Origin: Bog-473 sp963717455
Lineage (GTDB): Bacteria > Actinomycetota > Acidimicrobiia > Acidimicrobiales > RAAP-2
Reading direction: 5' to 3'
Assembly: GCA_963717455.1 (NCBI GenBank)
Contig: OY970336.1
Location: forward strand, 682,001-746,000
Length of the DNA stretch: 64,000 bases
Position 1 is the stretch's first letter. Every line of letters starts with the position of its first letter. A model generated the notes under the pieces. The model was not told the origin of the DNA, ran no database searches, and saw only the letters and a list, made by a program, of their open reading frames with translations. A program made the translations under genes and the position numbers. Positions 34,271 to 43,664 of this stretch are shown here, one piece after another.

Positions 34271-34680
34271 GCCGCCGCCACCTCCGAGGTGCAGAACGCG
34301 CAGCGGCGCGCCGCCGCCGGGATATCGCTCAGGCACTCCGGGCACGGCCGCGTCTCGGGCTTGGGCACGTCCTTGGGCACCAGGTTCAGCCGCCTCATCA
34401 GCGCGGTCAGCGGCACCACGACGGCGAAGAAGACGACCGTCGCCACGATGAGGAACGACAGGACCTTGTTCAGGAAGTCCCCGTACATGAACTTGGAGTG
34501 GTGCACGGTGAAGTACAGGTTCTGGAACGAGGACTTCCCGAAGATCGCGCCGATCAGCGGGGTGAGGAAGTCCGCCACGAACGCCGCGATGACCGCCGTG
34601 AACGCGACACCCACCACCACGGCCACCGCCAGATCGACGACGTTGCCCCGCAGGACGAACTTCTTGAAATCCGACAGCAT
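34267..34680 (-). CDS. mscL: Large-conductance mechanosensitive channel with C-terminal zinc ribbon
   Basis: This 137-residue channel has the N-terminal amphipathic helix (MLSDFKKFVLRGNVVDLAVA), two transmembrane helices, and then the cytoplasmic bundle. Unlike classical MscL it carries a zinc-ribbon-like end with two CxxC pairs (CPECLSDIPAAARRCAFC). The ATG at 34680 follows a good ribosome site, AGGAGGGG. It releases solutes at hypo-osmotic shock and lies near the genes for trehalose and glucosylglycerate, both osmolytes. Confidence 0.9.
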   Translation of the reverse strand: MLSDFKKFVLRGNVVDLAVAVVVGVAFTAVIAAFVADFLTPLIGAIFGKSSFQNLYFTVHHSKFMYGDFLNKVLSFLIVATVVFFAVVVPLTALMRRLNLVPKDVPKPETRPCPECLSDIPAAARRCAFCTSEVAAA

Positions 34681-34759
34681 GGACCCCTCCTGCTCGCTCT
34701 CGACGCCCTCCCGCACGACCCGCACGGCGCCGGGAACCGCCCCGGCGGCACGGGAACTG

Positions 34760-34832
34760 AGCCCGAGGCAGGAATCGAACCCGCGACATCTTCATTACAA
34801 GTGAAGCGCTCTACCGACTGAGCTACTCGGGC
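34760..34832 (-). tRNA. tRNA-Thr (anticodon TGT)
   Basis: All stems fold: acceptor GCCCGAG/CTCGGGC, D stem GCTC/GAGC, anticodon stem CTTCA/TGAAG with loop CTTGTAA (anticodon TGT), and T stem GCGGG/CCTGC with loop TTCGATT. The length is 73 bases without an encoded CCA; the discriminator is T. It reads ACA and, by wobble, other ACN codons. Confidence 0.95.
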
Positions 34833-34927
34833 GCTGGGCCCAGACTACAGCCCCCGGACCTCGATTCTGGGCCCCACCAGCGCAAAGGCTTGCTTCGAGC
34901 GGAGGGGCGGGGCAGGCTGGAGTCCCA

Positions 34928-35542
34928 ATGGACGAGGAGCAGCCGCCGACAGGCATGTCCGGTTCGCTCTCCGTGGTGCGGGCGGCGGGTGTCCTGGCCC
35001 TCTTCGTCGTCGCCGTCGCCCTCCTCGTTGCGCTCGGGACCCGCCCCAGCGTGAGCGGCGCGCCGAGCAGCGCCCAGACCACGGTGCCCACCACCACGCC
35101 GACCACCGTGCCCGGCGCGGGAGGCTCGACGACGACCACGGCGCCGGCCACCACCACCACGACCACCCACCACGGCAAGAAGGGATCGGGGAGCACGACC
35201 ACCACGAGCACGGTCCCCCCCAGCACGGTCAGCGTGGTGGTGGCCAACGCGACGAGCACCAACGGCCTCGCTGCCCACTACACCACGGTGATCGGCGCCG
35301 GCGGCTGGACGATGAAGGCGCCCGTCGACGCCGACACGAGCGAGGCGACGTCGGCCGTCTACTACGCGCCGGGGTTCCAGCCCGAGGCGGCGGCCATCGC
35401 GAACTCCATCGGGGTGAAGTCCACCCAGGTCCTCCCCGTCTCGTCGGCCACCCCGGTCAGCGCGACGAGCGGCCTCGACGTGATCGTGGTCATCGGGCAG
35501 GACCTCGCCACGACTACGACCACGACGACGGCATCTTCCTGA
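34928..35542 (+). CDS. Membrane-anchored LytR C-terminal-domain protein
   Basis: The 204-residue protein has a short cytoplasmic N terminus, one transmembrane helix (about residues 17-38), a low-complexity Thr/Pro/Ser linker (about residues 45-98) and a LytR_C domain beginning VSVVVANATSTNGLAAHYT. LytR_C domains occur at the ends of LytR-CpsA-Psr enzymes, which attach polymers to peptidoglycan; this one lacks the catalytic LCP domain. It probably binds cell-wall polymers outside the membrane. The gene is plus strand, just after the minus-strand tRNA. Confidence 0.8.
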   Translation: MDEEQPPTGMSGSLSVVRAAGVLALFVVAVALLVALGTRPSVSGAPSSAQTTVPTTTPTTVPGAGGSTTTTAPATTTTTTHHGKKGSGSTTTTSTVPPSTVSVVVANATSTNGLAAHYTTVIGAGGWTMKAPVDADTSEATSAVYYAPGFQPEAAAIANSIGVKSTQVLPVSSATPVSATSGLDVIVVIGQDLATTTTTTTASS

Positions 35543-35544
35543 CG

Positions 35545-36378
35545 TTGCCCGACGACGGCGCCGGCGAGGCCGCGGCGGAGCTCCCCGCGCCGTTCTGGCG
35601 CATGGCGGCCGAGCCGGGGCACGGCGCGCTGTTCCTCGACTTCGACGGCACGCTCGCCGCCATCGTCGAGGACCCGACCGCCGCCCGGCCCATCCCCGGT
35701 GTGCCCACGCTGCTGGCCGACCTCGCCCGCCCGTTCGCACTCGTCGCCGTGGTGTCGGGGCGGCCCACCGCCTTCCTGTCCGAGGTGCTGGGCGCGCCCG
35801 CCGGCGTGACCCTGGCCGGCCTCTATGGCCTCGAGCGCGCGCTGCACGGCCCCGAGCACGCGGCCTGGTCGGCGGTGATCGACGAGGTCGTGGCCGGGGC
35901 GCGGGCCGAGGCGCCCCCGGGCGTCTACGTCGAGCCCAAGGGGTTGACGGTGACGCTGCACTGGCGCCGCGCCCCCGAGTACCGGGACTGGGTCCTCGCC
36001 TTCGCCGAGCGCCAGCATGTCCAGCGCGGCCTGACCGTGTACGACGGCCGGACCGAGCGCGAGCTGCGGCCCCCGCTCCAGGTCGACAAGGGGACGGTGG
36101 TGCGCTCGCTGGCCGCCGAGCACGCCGGGCAGCTCCGGGCCGTCGCCGTCTTCGGTGACGACCTCGGCGACCTGCCCGCCTTCGACGCGGTGGGGGAGCT
36201 CCGCGCCTCCGACGGGTCGTCGCTCGCCGCGGTCCGGGTGGCGGCCGTTGACGCCGAGAGCCCGCCCGAGGTGGCCGCCCGCGCCGACCTCACGGTGGAC
36301 GGCGCCACCGGCGCCGTCGAGCTGTTGCGGGCACTGGCTGACGCCGCGACCGCGGCCGCGGCGCCGCCTCAGTCCTGA
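35545..36378 (+). CDS. otsB: Trehalose-6-phosphate phosphatase
   Basis: This 277-residue HAD-superfamily phosphatase has motif I LFLDFDGTLA, motif II VVSGRP, a cap domain, and the late motif VAVFGDDLGDL. It makes trehalose from trehalose-6-phosphate. It appears to start with a rare TTG two bases after the LytR_C stop. It converges on the GT20 synthase, overlapping it by ten bases, so the two trehalose genes are on opposite strands. Confidence 0.9.
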   Translation: MPDDGAGEAAAELPAPFWRMAAEPGHGALFLDFDGTLAAIVEDPTAARPIPGVPTLLADLARPFALVAVVSGRPTAFLSEVLGAPAGVTLAGLYGLERALHGPEHAAWSAVIDEVVAGARAEAPPGVYVEPKGLTVTLHWRRAPEYRDWVLAFAERQHVQRGLTVYDGRTERELRPPLQVDKGTVVRSLAAEHAGQLRAVAVFGDDLGDLPAFDAVGELRASDGSSLAAVRVAAVDAESPPEVAARADLTVDGATGAVELLRALADAATAAAAPPQS

Positions 36379-37772
36379 GCGGGCGCCGCCGAAGCCACCG
36401 CCAGCTGGTCCGCCCACCAGTCGGCCGACGTCCGCCCGCGCACGGCGGTGCGCAAGGCACCCGCCCGCCGCCCCCGTTCCGACGGCGGCATCGAGAGCGC
36501 GGCGTGGAGCGCCTCGGCCGTCCCCGAGACGTCGAAGGGGTTGACGCCGAGCGCCCCGTCGCCCGCCAACTCGAGCTCCTCCCACGCCCCCGCCTCGTGT
36601 GAGAGCACGAGCACGCCATCGGCCGTGTTGAGCAGCGGGCCTTCCTTGGCCACGAGGTTGAGCCCGTCGCGCACCGGGTTGATCAACAGCACGTCGGACA
36701 GCGTGAGCGCGGCGAGCGAGCGGGCCCGGTCGTCCTCGACCGACAGGAGGATCGGCGTCCACCCGCCAGACCCGTCGGAGCCGAAGGCGTGGTTGATGCG
36801 CTCGGCCGTGTGCACCACGTCCGCTCCGTAGGCGAGATACTCCGCCAGCCCCTGCCGGCTGGGATACGCGAAGGCCACGTGCACGACCTCGCCGCGCCAC
36901 TCGGGGTGCACCTGCAGGAGCTCCTCGAAGGCCAGCATGCCGCGCACGATGTTCTTGGACGGCTCCATGCGGTCCGCCCGGGCGATGATGCGGCGCGCTC
37001 CGACCTCGGAGCGCAGGGCGGTCGCGGCCGCCGCGCACTCGGGCGACGCCGCCTCCTCTTCGAGCACGCCGGCGTCGGGCCCGAGCGGGGAGGTGAACGT
37101 CGCCGGCGCCGGCCGGCCGGCCGCGGCGTAGCAGGCCCGGAAGCCGGCCTCCCACTTGTGGCAGTGGAACCCGCAGGCCGAGTAGCCGGCCATGCCGTCG
37201 AGCAGCTCGGCCGCCACGTCGTCGGGTAGCACGCCGAGCATGGCGGGCGCGGCGAAGGGGGTGTGCAGGAAGTGCACCGAGCGCAGGTCGGGGCGCCGGT
37301 CGGCCAGCATCCGCCCGAGCAGCGAGAAGTGGTAGTCCTGGACGAGCACCGTGTCGCCCTCGGTCGCCCGCGCCACGACGACGTCGGCCACGGCCCGGTT
37401 GTAGGCCCGGTAGCCCTCCCAGGCCGCCCGCCAGTGGCGGTCGAAGCGGGGCCGGTGCGGCAGGTCGAACAGGTGGTGGTGGACGTACCAGAGCGTCGTG
37501 TTGGCGACGACGTCGTAGGCCTGCCGGTAGGTGTCGTCGTCGACCACGACCGGCACGAGGTCGAGCCCGTCCTCGGTCATGCGCCCCTGGGCGACCGCCT
37601 GGCGGTCCGCCGCCCCCATCGTCACCGAGGCCCACGTCGTCCCGCTGCCGGCGAGGAGCCGGTGCAGCGAGGACGCCAGCCCACCGGCCGCCGGCACCGG
37701 CACCAGCGTGCCATCGGGATCGGCGCGGAAGGTGAGGGGGCCGCGGTTGGAGACGACGATGGTCTTGCTCAC
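36369..37772 (-). CDS. otsA: Trehalose-6-phosphate synthase, GT20 family
   Basis: The 467-residue protein is a GT-B glycosyltransferase with the N-terminal VVSNRGPLTF, AAGGLASSL, VQDYHFSLLGRML, HFLHTPFAAP, and the donor-site motif ADRMEPSKN. The late motif DGLNLVAKEGP is diagnostic of OtsA-type enzymes. It should join UDP- or GDP-glucose to glucose-6-phosphate. The GTG at 37772 is set by the start of homology (VSKTIVVSNRG). It follows gpgS by seven bases. Given that neighbour, a related acceptor such as glycerate cannot be excluded, but trehalose is likelier. Confidence 0.85.
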   Translation of the reverse strand: MSKTIVVSNRGPLTFRADPDGTLVPVPAAGGLASSLHRLLAGSGTTWASVTMGAADRQAVAQGRMTEDGLDLVPVVVDDDTYRQAYDVVANTTLWYVHHHLFDLPHRPRFDRHWRAAWEGYRAYNRAVADVVVARATEGDTVLVQDYHFSLLGRMLADRRPDLRSVHFLHTPFAAPAMLGVLPDDVAAELLDGMAGYSACGFHCHKWEAGFRACYAAAGRPAPATFTSPLGPDAGVLEEEAASPECAAAATALRSEVGARRIIARADRMEPSKNIVRGMLAFEELLQVHPEWRGEVVHVAFAYPSRQGLAEYLAYGADVVHTAERINHAFGSDGSGGWTPILLSVEDDRARSLAALTLSDVLLINPVRDGLNLVAKEGPLLNTADGVLVLSHEAGAWEELELAGDGALGVNPFDVSGTAEALHAALSMPPSERGRRAGALRTAVRGRTSADWWADQLAVASAAPAQD

Positions 37773-37779
37773 GCGGCGC

Positions 37780-38574
37780 TCACGGCCGCTGCGGCAGCGA
37801 GGAGGGGGCGGCGCGCTCGAGCGCGGCCCGCAGCACGTCGACCGCCTGGGGGCGCAGCTCATGCAGGGGCCGGTTGCGATGGATGCGCTCCCCGAGGTCG
37901 ACCTGGGCCAGGCGGTACGGCCCGAGGCTGTGCGCCACGTCGATGAGCAGTCCCAGCTCGACGCCGTAGCCCGGCGCGAAGCCGAGCTTCTCGAAGACCC
38001 AGCGGTGGGCAGCCGTCTCCCCGGCCAGCGGCTGGCGCACCCAGGACAGCTCGGGGAAGAGGAGCTCGAGCACCGGCCGGGCGACGAGCTCGGTGACCCG
38101 GCCGCCACCGGTCGGCTCGCCGTGCAGGGGGCGGGTGTAGAAGCCCTTGACCAGCGCCACGTGGTCCGTGGTGAGCAGCGGCCCGAGCAACCCCGTGACG
38201 AAGGCCGGGTTGGTGTTGGCCACGTCGGCGTCGAGGAAGACGACGATGTCGCCTCTGGAGGCCCCGAGGGCGGCGCCCATGGCCTCGCCCTTGCCGCCGG
38301 CCCCGCCAGGCCCGGCCACGACGTCGGCCCCGGCGCCCCGGGCCTGTTCGGCCGTGTCGTCGCCCGACCCGTCGTCGAGCACGATCACCTCGTCGACCAG
38401 CCCGCTCCCCCCGTGGGAGGTGAGGAAGGGCTGGACCACGGCCCGCACGACCGAGCCCACGGTCGAGCCCTCGTCCCGGGCCGGGATGCACACCGAGACG
38501 GTCCGCCCGGTGCTGGCCTTGGCCTCGAGGACCAGGCCGGTCGGGAAGTCGCCGTGGTGGAAGGTGTGCGCCAC
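37780..38574 (-). CDS. gpgS: Glucosyl-3-phosphoglycerate synthase, GT81 family
   Basis: This 264-residue GT-A glycosyltransferase has SVCIPARDEGSTVGSVV, VIVLDDGSGDDT, the metal-binding FLDADVANTN and the GpgS-specific VKGFYTRPLHGEP. It transfers glucose to 3-phosphoglycerate, the first step to glucosylglycerate, an osmolyte and the primer of methylglucose polysaccharides. A phosphatase (GpgP) is not next to it. It pairs with the trehalose gene, suggesting a compatible-solute unit. Confidence 0.88.
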   Translation of the reverse strand: MAHTFHHGDFPTGLVLEAKASTGRTVSVCIPARDEGSTVGSVVRAVVQPFLTSHGGSGLVDEVIVLDDGSGDDTAEQARGAGADVVAGPGGAGGKGEAMGAALGASRGDIVVFLDADVANTNPAFVTGLLGPLLTTDHVALVKGFYTRPLHGEPTGGGRVTELVARPVLELLFPELSWVRQPLAGETAAHRWVFEKLGFAPGYGVELGLLIDVAHSLGPYRLAQVDLGERIHRNRPLHELRPQAVDVLRAALERAAPSSLPQRP

Positions 38575-38601
38575 GCCTCCGATTCAAGCAGCCCGGCTGC
38601 G

Positions 38602-38631
38602 TTGAGGGGGCCGGGCGGGGCAGGCTACGAT
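38602..38631 (+). promoter_or_regulatory. Promoter of the SAM-riboswitch unit
   Basis: TTGAGG at 38602-38607 and TACGAT at 38626-38631 are 18 bases apart. The predicted start at about 38638 coincides with the 5' side of the riboswitch P1 stem. Confidence 0.6.
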
Positions 38632-38639
38632 GGTCACCA

Positions 38640-38721
38640 TCATCCAGAGCGACTGAGGGACGGGCCCGCTGACGTCGCGGCAACCAGTGCGAAGCACCTG
38701 GTGCCAATGCCCGATCGATGA
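38640..38721 (+). ncRNA. SAM-I (S-box) riboswitch
   Basis: The sequence carries the S-box core in order: AGAG, AGGGA with GGCCC, the kink-turn GGCAACC at 38679-38685, a P3 hairpin (CCAG...CTGG), and GGTGCCAAT at 38700-38708. The P1 stem is TCATC (38640-38644) with GATGA (38717-38721). The ribosome site AGGAGG (38721-38726) abuts the 3' P1 strand, and there is no room for a terminator, so SAM should block translation start rather than transcription. Confidence 0.88.
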
Positions 38722-38730
38722 GGAGGACCG

Positions 38731-39981
38731 ATGGTCGATTTCGTCACCGGGTTGCGTTGCCGTGAGTGTCAGCGTGCCTTCCCCGCCGAGGCCCTGCACG
38801 TCTGCGACTACTGCTTCGGGCCGCTCGAGGCGGCCTACGACTACGAGCGCATCGCGGCGGTGGTGAGCCGGGAGCGGATCGAGGCGGGCCCGCGCTCTAT
38901 CTGGCGCTACCGCGACCTTCTGCCCGTCGACGACGAGAGTCCGGTCGACCTCGGTGCCGGCTTCACCCCGCTCGTGCGGGCGGACCGCCTCGCCGCCGAG
39001 CTCGGCCTCGGCGAGCTGTGGATCAAGGACGACACGGCCAACCCCACCGGCTCCTTCAAGGACCGCGTGGTCTCGGTGGCCCTGACCAAGGCGCGCCAGC
39101 TCGGCTTCAAGGTGGCGGCCTGCGCCTCGACGGGCAACCTGGCCAACTCGGTGGCCGCCCACGCGGCGCGGGCCGGCATGGACTCGGTCGTCCTCATCCC
39201 CCACGACCTCGAGTCGGCCAAGGTCACGATGACGACCGTGTACGGCGGGACGGTCATCGCCGTCGAGGGGACCTACGACGACGTGAACCGCCTGTGCGCC
39301 GAGCTGACGAGCGAGCGCCCCAGCTGGGCCTTCGTGAATGTCAACGTCCGCACCTACTACGCCGAGGGTTCCAAGACGCTGGCCTTCGAGATCGCCGAGC
39401 AGCTCGGCTGGCAGGCACCCGACCACGTCGTGGTCCCCATCGGGTCGGGCAGCCAGCTCACCAAGGTGGCCAAGGGGTTCGCCGAGCTCGGCAAGGTGGG
39501 GCTGCTGCCCGCCGAGCCCTCCGTCCGGGTCTCGGGGGCCCAGGCCGAGGGCTGCGCGCCGGTGGCGAGGGCCTTCTTGGACGGGACCGACGCCATCCGC
39601 CCGGTCAAGCCCGACACCATCGCCAAGTCGCTGGCCATCGGCAACCCGGCCGACGGCTGGTACGCCCTCGAGGTGATGCGGCGCTCGGGGGGCTCGTGCG
39701 CCGCGGTGACCGACGCCGAGGTGGTCGAGGCCATCGGGCTGTTGGCCCGCACCGAGGGCATCTTCGCCGAGACCGCCGGCGGGGTCACCATCGCCACGCT
39801 CGGCAAGCTGGCCGCGTCGGGCGCCATCCGCCGCGACGAGCGGGTGGTGGCCCTGGTCACCGGGCACGGGCTCAAGACCGTGGAGGCGCTGGCGGGCAGC
39901 CCGGGCGCCGTCCCCACGGCGACGATCGCCCCCACCCTGGCCGCCTTCGACGCCGCCGTGACCGAGGAGACCGCCCGATGA
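38731..39981 (+). CDS. Threonine-synthase-like PLP enzyme under SAM control
   Basis: This is a 416-residue fold type II PLP enzyme with an N-terminal Cys-rich strip (CRECQRAF, CDYC), the PLP Lys in NPTGSFKDR, the phosphate-binding STGNLANSVAA and a late GSGSQLTKV loop. By homology it is threonine synthase, acting on O-phosphohomoserine. However, it follows a SAM riboswitch, which normally controls methionine and cysteine genes, and it overlaps a MoaD/ThiS-like carrier gene. Both facts suggest it uses a protein thiocarboxylate to form homocysteine, as CysM does with CysO for cysteine. The same threonine synthase and MoaD-like pair near groEL is recalled from Streptomyces. The activity is undetermined; ordinary threonine synthase remains possible. 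Confidence 0.8.
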   Translation: MVDFVTGLRCRECQRAFPAEALHVCDYCFGPLEAAYDYERIAAVVSRERIEAGPRSIWRYRDLLPVDDESPVDLGAGFTPLVRADRLAAELGLGELWIKDDTANPTGSFKDRVVSVALTKARQLGFKVAACASTGNLANSVAAHAARAGMDSVVLIPHDLESAKVTMTTVYGGTVIAVEGTYDDVNRLCAELTSERPSWAFVNVNVRTYYAEGSKTLAFEIAEQLGWQAPDHVVVPIGSGSQLTKVAKGFAELGKVGLLPAEPSVRVSGAQAEGCAPVARAFLDGTDAIRPVKPDTIAKSLAIGNPADGWYALEVMRRSGGSCAAVTDAEVVEAIGLLARTEGIFAETAGGVTIATLGKLAASGAIRRDERVVALVTGHGLKTVEALAGSPGAVPTATIAPTLAAFDAAVTEETAR

Positions 39982-40253
39982 GCCTGACCGTCCGCATCCC
40001 CACCCAGCTGCGCACCCTCACCGGCGGGGCGGGCGAGGTCGAGGTGGAGGGGACGACGGTGGGCGAGGTCCTCAAGGCCCTCGACGCCGCCCACCCGGGC
40101 CTGGCCGATCGCCTGTTCGACGAGTCGGGCGGCCTGCGCCGCTTCGTGAACGTCTTCCTGGCCGACGAGGACGTCCGCTTCCTCGACGGCCTGGCGACCC
40201 CCGTGGTGCCAGGCCAGACGCTCTCCATCGTGCCCGCCGTGGCGGGGGGCTGA
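39978..40253 (+). CDS. MoaD/ThiS-family sulfur-carrier protein
   Basis: This 91-residue beta-grasp protein ends in GG (SIVPAVAGG), so it needs no processing to be activated by an E1-like enzyme and converted to a thiocarboxylate. Its ATG overlaps the PLP enzyme stop (ATGA). Length and spacing match CysO, MoaD and HcyS-type carriers. No E1-like (MoeB/ThiF) or JAMM protease gene adjoins; those would have to be elsewhere. Confidence 0.85.
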   Translation: MSLTVRIPTQLRTLTGGAGEVEVEGTTVGEVLKALDAAHPGLADRLFDESGGLRRFVNVFLADEDVRFLDGLATPVVPGQTLSIVPAVAGG

Positions 40254-40316
40254 GGTCCCAGGTCGCCGCCCGCCCCGACGCCGCCCTTGCGCGCGGGGCC
40301 GAGAGGTGGTTTCCTG

Positions 40317-40343
40317 TTAGCACTCACACGACGAGAGTGCTAA
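40317..40343 (+). promoter_or_regulatory. CIRCE operator (HrcA binding site) upstream of groEL
   Basis: TTAGCACTC, nine bases, then GAGTGCTAA is a perfect match to the CIRCE consensus. HrcA should repress groEL here in the absence of heat stress. hrcA is not in the window. Confidence 0.97.
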
Positions 40344-40359
40344 CGGAGGTTTGACCCAG

Positions 40360-41982
<1,623 letters not shown>

Positions 41983-41984
41983 TC

Positions 41985-42120
41985 CGAGGTGAACTCGAGG
42001 TGAACGGGGTGTGACTGTCACCCCAATGCCACGGCGCTGCAACAGCGCAGGTTGACACTGGGGCTGCCTCACCCCCAACCGAGGCTGAACACTGCGCCCG
42101 GCCATCCGGCCGGGCGCAGT
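41985..42120 (+). repeat. Tandem repeat and four hairpins between groEL and hemQ
   Basis: Directly after groEL there is a tandem 11-base repeat (CGAGGTGAAC twice, 41985-42005). Four stem-loops follow: GGGGTG/CACCCC at 42006-42024, GCGCTG/CAGCGC at 42034-42048, GGTTG/CAACC with an inner GGGG/CCCC at 42050-42080, and a perfect 13-base stem, ACTGCGCCCGGCC, at 42091-42120 with loop ATCC. The last is probably the groEL terminator, without a T-run. hemQ starts 49 bases later. Confidence 0.6.
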
Positions 42121-42156
42121 GCGTTCCCGGGCGCTGTGTCTGCCCTGGGCGTTCCC

Positions 42157-42162
42157 TACACT
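42157..42162 (+). promoter_or_regulatory. -10 element of hemQ, leaderless
   Basis: TACACT ends six bases before the hemQ GTG start at 42169, implying transcription from the first codon of the hemQ-larE-NIL operon. Confidence 0.45.
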
Positions 42163-42168
42163 GGCGGC

Positions 42169-42843
42169 GTGGCCCTGACCCCGACGACCGGCTGGGGGGT
42201 CCTCCACCTCTTCTGCCGGCTGGCGCCCGAATTCGACGCCAACGCCCTGCGCAAGGCGGTGGGCGCCGCCGAGGCGGACGGCTATCAGGTGATCCCGGTG
42301 GCCCTGCTGGGGCACAAGGCCGACCTCGGTCTCATGGCGCTCGGTCCCGACGTGTGGCGGCTGCGCCAGTTCCAGACCGAGGTCCGAGCCGCCGGGCTGG
42401 TCCCCGCACAGTCCTACGTCTCGCTGACCGAGATCTCCGAGTACGCCGCCGGGATCCCCGACGCCATGCGTGAGGCCCGCCTCTTCCCGCAATTGCCTCC
42501 CGAGGGCAAGGCGGCCTTCTGCTTCTACCCGATGAGCAAGCGCCGGGGCGAGGGGCAGAACTGGTACACGCTCGACTTCGAGGCCCGCAAGGTGCTGATG
42601 ATGGGCCACGGCAAGGTGGGCCGGACCTTCCACGGGCAGGTGCTCCAGGTCATCACCGGCTCGGCCGGGCTCGACGACTACGAGTGGGGCGTGACCCTCT
42701 TCGGCACCCACCCCGACGACCTCAAGGACTGCGTCTACGAGATGCGCTTCGACGAGGCCTCCGCGCTCTACGCAGAGTTCGGACCCTTCTATGCCGGCAT
42801 GGTGGGCACGCTCGACGACGTGCTGGCCGCCCTGACCGCGTGA
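42169..42843 (+). CDS. hemQ: Coproheme decarboxylase HemQ (chlorite-dismutase family)
   Basis: The 224-residue protein matches HemQ, which decarboxylates coproheme to haem b in the Gram-positive pathway. It has the family motifs SYVSLTEISEY, CFYPMSKRR, NWYTLDFEARKVLM and HGKVGRTFHGQVLQVI with the proximal His. Actinobacterial HemQ lacks the catalytic Arg of true chlorite dismutases, as here. The GTG at 42169 fits both homology and the -10. Its GTGA overlap with larE is unusual company. Confidence 0.93.
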   Translation: MALTPTTGWGVLHLFCRLAPEFDANALRKAVGAAEADGYQVIPVALLGHKADLGLMALGPDVWRLRQFQTEVRAAGLVPAQSYVSLTEISEYAAGIPDAMREARLFPQLPPEGKAAFCFYPMSKRRGEGQNWYTLDFEARKVLMMGHGKVGRTFHGQVLQVITGSAGLDDYEWGVTLFGTHPDDLKDCVYEMRFDEASALYAEFGPFYAGMVGTLDDVLAALTA

Positions 42844-43664
42844 CGGCCTCGCTCGAGGACCTGCGCGACGAACTGCGCGGGCTCGGCCGCGTCGTCGTCG
42901 CGTTCAGCGGCGGCGCCGACTCCTCGCTCCTGGCGAGGGTGGCGCAGGACACCCTGGGCCGCCGGGCGGTGCTGTGCGCCACGGCGCTGTCGCCCTCGCT
43001 GGCCGGTGCCGAGGAGAAGGAGTGCCGCTCCCTGGCCGACGAATGGGACCTGCGCTGGATGGGCGTGCCGACTTCCGAGATGGAGGATGCCGCCTACGTC
43101 GCCAACGGCCCAGACCGCTGCGCCCGCTGCAAGACGGCCCTGATGACCGCGCTCGGGCCGCTCGCCGCGGCCGAGGGGGCGACGGTGGTGCTCGGGGTGA
43201 ACGTCAGCGACCTGGGGGACCACCGGCCCGGCCAGGCCGCCGCGGCCGCCGCCGGTGCCCGGTTCCCGCTGGTCGACGCCGGCTTCACCAAGGACGACAT
43301 CCGCCGCTGCTCACGCGCGCTGGGCCTGCGCACCTGGGACAAGCCCGCCGCCGCCTGCCTCGCCTCCCGACTGCCCTACGGCACGCCGGTGACGCTCGGC
43401 CGCCTCGCCGCGGTCGAGACGGCCGAGGCCGCGTTGCACGCCCTCGGCCTCGGGCCTCTGCGGGTGCGCCACCACGGCGACGCCGCCCGCCTGGAGGTCG
43501 AGCCCGACGCGCTGGGCGAGGTGGTCGCCCGACGGGTCGAGGTCGTCGCAGCGGTGCGAGCCGCGGGGTTCACGTTCGTCTCGCTGGACCTGGAAGGCTT
43601 CCGGTCGGGCAGCCTCAACCGCGCGCTCGAGCACGCAGCCGGGGCCGAGGAGGAGGAAGCGTGA
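42840..43664 (+). CDS. larE: Sacrificial sulfur transferase LarE (nickel-pincer nucleotide synthesis)
   Basis: This 274-residue PP-loop enzyme has SGGADSS at residues 23-29, GVNVSDLGDHRPGQ and the LarE signature AAACLASRLPYG. LarE activates the carboxylates of the LarB product with ATP and supplies sulfur. Cys94, Cys97 and Cys173 form the three-Cys set of the [4Fe-4S] LarE type, which would use the cluster rather than sacrificing its own Cys. It overlaps hemQ upstream and the NIL-domain gene downstream. larB and larC lie about 15 kb away. Confidence 0.9.
   Translation: MTASLEDLRDELRGLGRVVVAFSGGADSSLLARVAQDTLGRRAVLCATALSPSLAGAEEKECRSLADEWDLRWMGVPTSEMEDAAYVANGPDRCARCKTALMTALGPLAAAEGATVVLGVNVSDLGDHRPGQAAAAAAGARFPLVDAGFTKDDIRRCSRALGLRTWDKPAAACLASRLPYGTPVTLGRLAAVETAEAALHALGLGPLRVRHHGDAARLEVEPDALGEVVARRVEVVAAVRAAGFTFVSLDLEGFRSGSLNRALEHAAGAEEEEA

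Noticed and set aside
34823..35740. Long minus-strand open frame opposite the LytR_C gene
   Set aside because: Its translation is Arg/Gly/Ala-rich low-complexity sequence typical of shadows in GC-rich DNA; the plus-strand product has a membrane helix and a known domain.
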